Below, one piece after another: positions 6,360 to 8,982 of a stretch of DNA of 8,982 bases. The stretch comes from COE1 sp965114465 (GTDB taxonomy: Bacteria; Bacillota; Clostridia; Lachnospirales; Lachnospiraceae). Position numbers and translations under genes: made by a program. Numbering within the stretch: position 1 is the first letter of the stretch; every line of letters starts with the position of its first letter. The stretch covers positions 1-8,982 of the forward strand of contig CBCOYO010000136.1 in NCBI GenBank assembly GCA_965114465.1, written 5' to 3'. A model generated the notes under the pieces. That model was not told the DNA's origin, did not search any database, and saw nothing but the letters and a program-made list of their open reading frames with translations.

Positions 6360-7322
6360 ATGAAAAAACGGTTTATATATGAGTTAAATGCGCTTTATCG
6401 TGAACCAATGTGTATTATAGGGTATGAGTTTGGAACTGGGGAACATACAGTATGCGTTGTTGGAAGTATGCGGGGAAATGAAAACCAACAGCTTTTTGCT
6501 TGCAGTCAGCTAATACAGCGGTTGAAGCAGTTGGAGGAACAGGCAGCGCTTACAGAGGGGAAAAGTATCTTAGTAATTCCTTGCCTAAATTCATATTCTA
6601 TCAATATTGGCAAACGGTTTTGGTCGACAGATAATACAGATATTAATAGAATGTTTCCGGGGTATGCTGAGGGGGAAACAACACAGAGGATTGCAGCAGG
6701 TGTTTTTGAACGGATAAAAGATTATCAGTATGGGATTCAGTTTGCCTCCAACTATATGGAAGGCGATTTTCTGCCGCATATTCGAATGATGCGGACAGGA
6801 TTTGAGGATGTGGAAATCGCGAAAGGTTTTGCGTTTCCTTACATTGTTACGCGCAATCCGCATCCTTATGATACTACGACTTTAAACTATAATTGGCAGA
6901 TATGGGGGGCAAAGGCATTTAGCGTTTATACAACAACAACGGAAACCATTGATAGAGAAAGTGCTGATAAAGCAGTAAAGGGAATTGAGCGGATGTTGAA
7001 TAGAGAGAAGATTTTAAACAGTGAAGTTTTGGGCGGTGATAATGCGCATACACAAGTAATTTCGGATGAAAATTTGTTCTCGGTTCGCTGCAAAGAGGCA
7101 GGATTTTATAAAAGCGGGGTATCGGTTGGCGAAGAAGTGCATAAGGGACAGACATTGGCAGTAATCACAGATCCATACGAGGGATTTATAAAGGAGGAAC
7201 TTGTAAGTGACAGTGACGGAATTGTATTTTTTCAACATAAATCCCCGCTGGTTTATGCTGGAACGGCTGTAATAAAACTGGTACGATATGACTCTGATTA
7301 TAAAAGGCTGTCAAATTTATGA
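6360..7322 (+). CDS. AspA/AstE-like paralog with degenerate metal site (putative pseudoenzyme)
   Basis: A 320-residue paralog of the preceding hydrolase: same length, order of blocks and C-terminal barrel region, with DINRMFPG at 94-101 matching DMNRVFPG. Key residues differ. The HGDE motif is RGNE (38-41), so the first His ligand is Arg38. The VDIHASN block aligns with GIQFASN (125-131), placing Phe128 at the third ligand. The segment matching TLVVEAG reads AFSVYTT (186-192) with Tyr190 in place of the catalytic Glu (a shifted E195 is the nearest acid). Classic zinc hydrolysis seems unlikely, but the frame is intact and conserved in length, so it is not a decayed gene. ATG 6360 follows the upstream TAA by one base and has GGAG (6350-6353) 6 nt ahead; TTG 6330 and ATG 6348 are less likely. 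Tight coupling suggests a heteromeric partner or a substrate-binding role. Confidence 0.83.
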   Translation: MKKRFIYELNALYREPMCIIGYEFGTGEHTVCVVGSMRGNENQQLFACSQLIQRLKQLEEQAALTEGKSILVIPCLNSYSINIGKRFWSTDNTDINRMFPGYAEGETTQRIAAGVFERIKDYQYGIQFASNYMEGDFLPHIRMMRTGFEDVEIAKGFAFPYIVTRNPHPYDTTTLNYNWQIWGAKAFSVYTTTTETIDRESADKAVKGIERMLNREKILNSEVLGGDNAHTQVISDENLFSVRCKEAGFYKSGVSVGEEVHKGQTLAVITDPYEGFIKEELVSDSDGIVFFQHKSPLVYAGTAVIKLVRYDSDYKRLSNL

Positions 7323-7732
7323 ACAACAGGCTGGCAGATAGCCTCTACAACGTTTCCAGCAAATGGATTGGATAAATGAGCGGTTTCCAATAATTCAGGA
7401 TAAGATTTATTTTAGCCTGTGCTGCACAGCTTTAGATAGTTTGACCAAGTCTGCGTAGAGTAGTTATTAGTAGTTTTTCATTTTTAGATAAAATTTGTAG
7501 GTACTGATTTGTGCAAGATTGTATTGTATGTAATAAAACGAGCTTGCTGCGATATGGGTCTGACGTGACCAGCATTTTCCTGATGATATCTTTCCGAGAT
7601 ATTTTGTCCCAAGGAAGGTATTTATTCGAAATTTCTTGATATAAATTTCTTTTAAAATAACAAATTCACGCTGTTTAGCTTCTATTTTGCTACATGTAAA
7701 GTCATCTATACTTATGAACGATTAGAATTTCC

Positions 7733-7784
7733 TTTCTGCATAGCGCATATTGTCCATTTCCGCAATAGGGCTGTGCAGAAATGG
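7733..7784 (-). promoter_or_regulatory. Mutually exclusive hairpin arms within the duplicated unit
   Basis: TGCAGAAA (7774-7781) can pair with TTTCTGCA (7733-7740, extendable to 12 bp through 7744/7770) or with TTTCCGCA (7757-7764) as part of an 11-bp stem 7754-7764/7774-7784. The second stem has a C-A mismatch on the + strand but a G-U pair in a minus-strand transcript, matching the promoter orientation; the first stem favours the + strand. Competing arms are typical of attenuators. The same arrangement is in copy 2 at 7913-7964, with one outer pair lost. Confidence 0.45.
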
Positions 7785-7852
7785 GAAAATCTTAGTGTTC
7801 ATCGGTACAACTCTTTTTTTGCTTATAGCATCTTTTTTCTATTGACCACAAT

Positions 7853-7881
7853 ATTATAACAAATGTAACATCATATTTCAA
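7853..7881 (-). promoter_or_regulatory. Minus-strand sigma-A promoter in repeat copy 1
   Basis: On the minus strand TTGAAA (7881-7876) and TATAAT (7858-7853) are 17 bp apart, with TGT just before the -10, an extended -10 element. This near-consensus promoter would transcribe leftward through the hairpin arms toward the end of the hydrolase operon, which is on the opposite strand. Confidence 0.7.
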
Positions 7882-7886
7882 AAAAA

Positions 7887-8064
7887 TATACTCACGAACG
7901 ATTAGAATTTCCTTTCTGCATAGTGCATATTGTCAATTTCCGCAATAGGGCTGTGCAGAAATGGGAAATCTTAGTGTTCATCGGTACAACTCTTTTTTTG
8001 CTTATAGCATCTTTTTTCTATTGACTACAATATTATAACAAATGTAACATCATATTTCAAAAAA
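7887..8064. repeat. 180-bp tandem duplication, copy 2
   Basis: Head-to-tail with copy 1 (7707-7886); about 97 percent identical by eye. The promoter is unchanged between copies. The differences include one A deleted in the run near 7966, which would shift any reading frame running through the unit. Confidence 0.95.
8032..8060 (-). promoter_or_regulatory. Minus-strand sigma-A promoter in repeat copy 2
   Basis: Same TTGAAA (8060-8055), 17-bp spacer and TATAAT (8037-8032) with extended -10 as in copy 1. A transcript starting here would read through copy 2 and then the promoter of copy 1. Confidence 0.7.
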
Positions 8065-8077
8065 TCAATTAGACAGA

Positions 8078-8106
8078 TTGACAAACGATATACTGTGTGA
8101 TACGAT
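8078..8106 (+). promoter_or_regulatory. Rightward promoter downstream of the tandem repeats
   Basis: TTGACA (8078-8083) and TACGAT (8101-8106) have a 17-bp spacer. GATATAC occurs twice around it (8087-8093 and 8104-8110), which could be a regulator-binding repeat. No gene follows closely: the PadR start is about 630 bp away. It either drives a long PadR leader, an unrecognised RNA, or is a relic. Confidence 0.45.
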
Positions 8107-8167
8107 ATACCAAGTGAAGCACAATAAATTCCCAAGCAAAGTATATAATGTTTTTGTGATGTTCAGA

Positions 8168-8271
8168 TATTACTCTGGCAATTATTAATCGACTTACCTA
8201 TTGTATTTATTATTTGTTTATGATATTACTTCGGTTATAAAATAGTTCGATATTCAATAGCCGGAGTAATA
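8168..8271. repeat. Three-part dyad: two direct arms and one shared complement
   Basis: TATTACTCTGGCAAT (8168-8182) and TATTACTTCGGTTAT (8224-8238) are similar direct copies, and ATAGCCGGAGTAATA (8257-8271) is complementary to both. The second and third form a 15-bp stem with two T-G pairs and an 18-nt loop. The first arm is an imperfect competitor. This could be an RNA switch in the transcript from 8078 or a set of operator half-sites. Confidence 0.5.
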
Positions 8272-8442
8272 ACATACACGAAATCACGTAATGGGAATAA
8301 TGCAAGTATGGTATTGTGTGCATTACAGCAAAGAGCAAATGTGGTATTTATAATTTAGGCAGTTATAAATCGCAGCAATTTCTTAGAAAAATCCTGATAA
8401 ATTCAATATTTAACAAGGCTGTATCAAACAAGATTTTTAATA

Positions 8443-8540
8443 GGGGACTGTCGCAATAAGATTTGATTATACATAAATAATACAAAACGTAGCACAGCGT
8501 TATAATATCTTGTATATATTTCTCTTAATGCGACAACCTT
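8443..8540. mobile_element. MITE-like element with 13-bp inverted repeats
   Basis: TGTCGCAATAAGA (8449-8461) and TCTTAATGCGACA (8523-8535) are inverted repeats with one mismatch; similarity extends weakly outward to GGGGAC and CCTT. A third related end, AAGGCTGTATCAAACAAGA (8415-8433), lies just outside. The interior is about 60 bp and noncoding. Ends of this kind look like insertion-sequence termini, so this is probably a non-autonomous miniature element. No clear target duplication is visible. Confidence 0.5.
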
Positions 8541-8737
8541 ATGTTCAATAGTACAGCAGATTACGTCAAACAAATCTTTATAAGTAGGGTAGAAAATTGA
8601 GTTGCAGCAATTGATGACAACGTAAGAACCAAGGTTTTGGTGGATGGAGATTTGGGTAAATAAGACGTTGTGATATTTATCTGCTAGAGTAATACCATGA
8701 TTTGTACGATAATCTATTGAAAGGAGGGGAAGAACAT

Positions 8738-8982
8738 ATGAATATTGAGGATTGGAAATCGCAAATAAAAAGAGGAACTTTGGAATTTTGTATTCTATTA
8801 ATGATTTCCAAGCGAGCCTATTATGGATATGAAATTATTAGTGAATTGGATAAATGGCAGATATTGTCAGCAAAAGAAAGTACCATATATCCATTGCTGC
8901 GGCGATTGCTGAAAGAAGGATTTTTGTCCTCCTATTGGCAGGAAACGACGGAAGGACTTCCGCCTAGAAAGTATTATTCAAT
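8738..8982 (+). CDS. PadR-family transcriptional regulator (3' end beyond window)
   Basis: The first 81 residues of a PadR-type winged-helix repressor; the window ends inside the gene. Visible hallmarks are RGTLEFCILLMI (12-23) at the first helix, YGYEIISEL (29-37), the recognition-helix segment STIYPLLRRLLKEGFL (48-63), and the wing with PPRKYYS (75-81). Usual total length is about 105-180 residues. AAGGAGG (8721-8727) lies 10 nt before ATG. PadR regulators commonly control an adjacent membrane protein or ABC transporter gene, which would lie beyond the right edge. A weak promoter, TTGTGA with TAATAC, may lie near 8669-8696. Family assignment is firm; the target is unknown. Confidence 0.9.
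   Translation, partial: MNIEDWKSQIKRGTLEFCILLMISKRAYYGYEIISELDKWQILSAKESTIYPLLRRLLKEGFLSSYWQETTEGLPPRKYYS

Larger units (their letters stand above)
7707..7886. repeat. 180-bp tandem duplication, copy 1
   Basis: Matches 7887-8064 directly and head-to-tail with five substitutions and two single-base indels in A-runs. The high identity implies a recent duplication. Each copy carries a consensus promoter reading leftward and the same set of hairpin arms, so the unit looks like a small transcribed element rather than random sequence. Confidence 0.95.
7323..8737. other. Gene-free region of about 1.4 kb
   Basis: No frame here has a credible start, ribosome binding site and family-like sequence. 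The AT-rich stretch contains a 180-bp tandem duplication with minus-strand promoters (7707-8064), a good + strand promoter (8078-8106), a three-part dyad set (8168-8271) and a MITE-like inverted repeat (8443-8540), listed separately. The part 7323-7706 holds only weak hairpins and an 84-codon minus-strand frame (7467-7721) with no start codon before its far end. It may be a remnant of lost genes or a repeat-rich intergenic island between the operon and the PadR locus. Confidence 0.6.

Noticed and set aside
7414..7433. Weak hairpin after the operon as a terminator
   Set aside because: The stem is short and bulged and is followed by only three T residues.
7467..7721. 84-codon minus-strand open frame in the gene-free region
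   Set aside because: No ATG, GTG or TTG until its last few codons and no recognisable domain; possibly a relic but not supportable as a gene.
7707..8064. CRISPR array
   Set aside because: Only two long, contiguous copies with no spacers between them; a tandem duplication.

Overview
The window looks like chromosomal DNA from a low-GC Gram-positive anaerobe, most likely a Lachnospiraceae-type gut Clostridium relative. That is inferred from AT-rich codon use, strong AGGAGG-type ribosome binding sites, TTGACA/TATAAT-type promoters and short palindromic intergenic repeats. All eight genes lie on the + strand. No rRNA, tRNA, CRISPR array or transposase gene was found.

Layout: a GNAT acetyltransferase (157-771) with its own promoter; a UDP-glucuronate 4-epimerase-like sugar-nucleotide enzyme (962-2035); a 353-bp regulatory gap holding a hairpin repeat, a TTGACA promoter, a promoter-proximal intrinsic terminator and a second hairpin (2036-2388); then five co-directional genes (2389-7322): circularly permuted ATP-grasp, alpha-E protein, transglutaminase-like protease, and two AspA/AstE-like (M14-type) metallohydrolase paralogs. 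A 1.4-kb stretch without a supported gene follows (7323-8737). It carries a 180-bp tandem duplication with minus-strand promoters, a MITE-like inverted repeat and other dyads. The window ends inside a PadR-family regulator (8738 onward).

The five-gene cluster is the main interest. ATP-grasp, alpha-E and transglutaminase genes form a recurrent bacterial trio predicted by comparative genomics to build and process a peptide or peptide-like tag. In Proteobacteria the trio often travels with the proteasome-like peptidase Anbu. Here the companions are instead two AspA/AstE-like hydrolases. The first keeps the zinc-site and catalytic residues (H50, E53, H137, E199). The second, starting one base after the first stops, has lost most of them (R38 in place of the first His, F128 in place of the second His, no Glu at the expected catalytic place). 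It is therefore a likely pseudoenzyme or partner subunit. A working model (inference) is that the trio makes an amide-linked product and the hydrolase pair trims or recycles it. A 60-nt near-perfect palindrome separates the trio from the hydrolase pair and may set their relative expression. The leader terminator may gate the whole operon.
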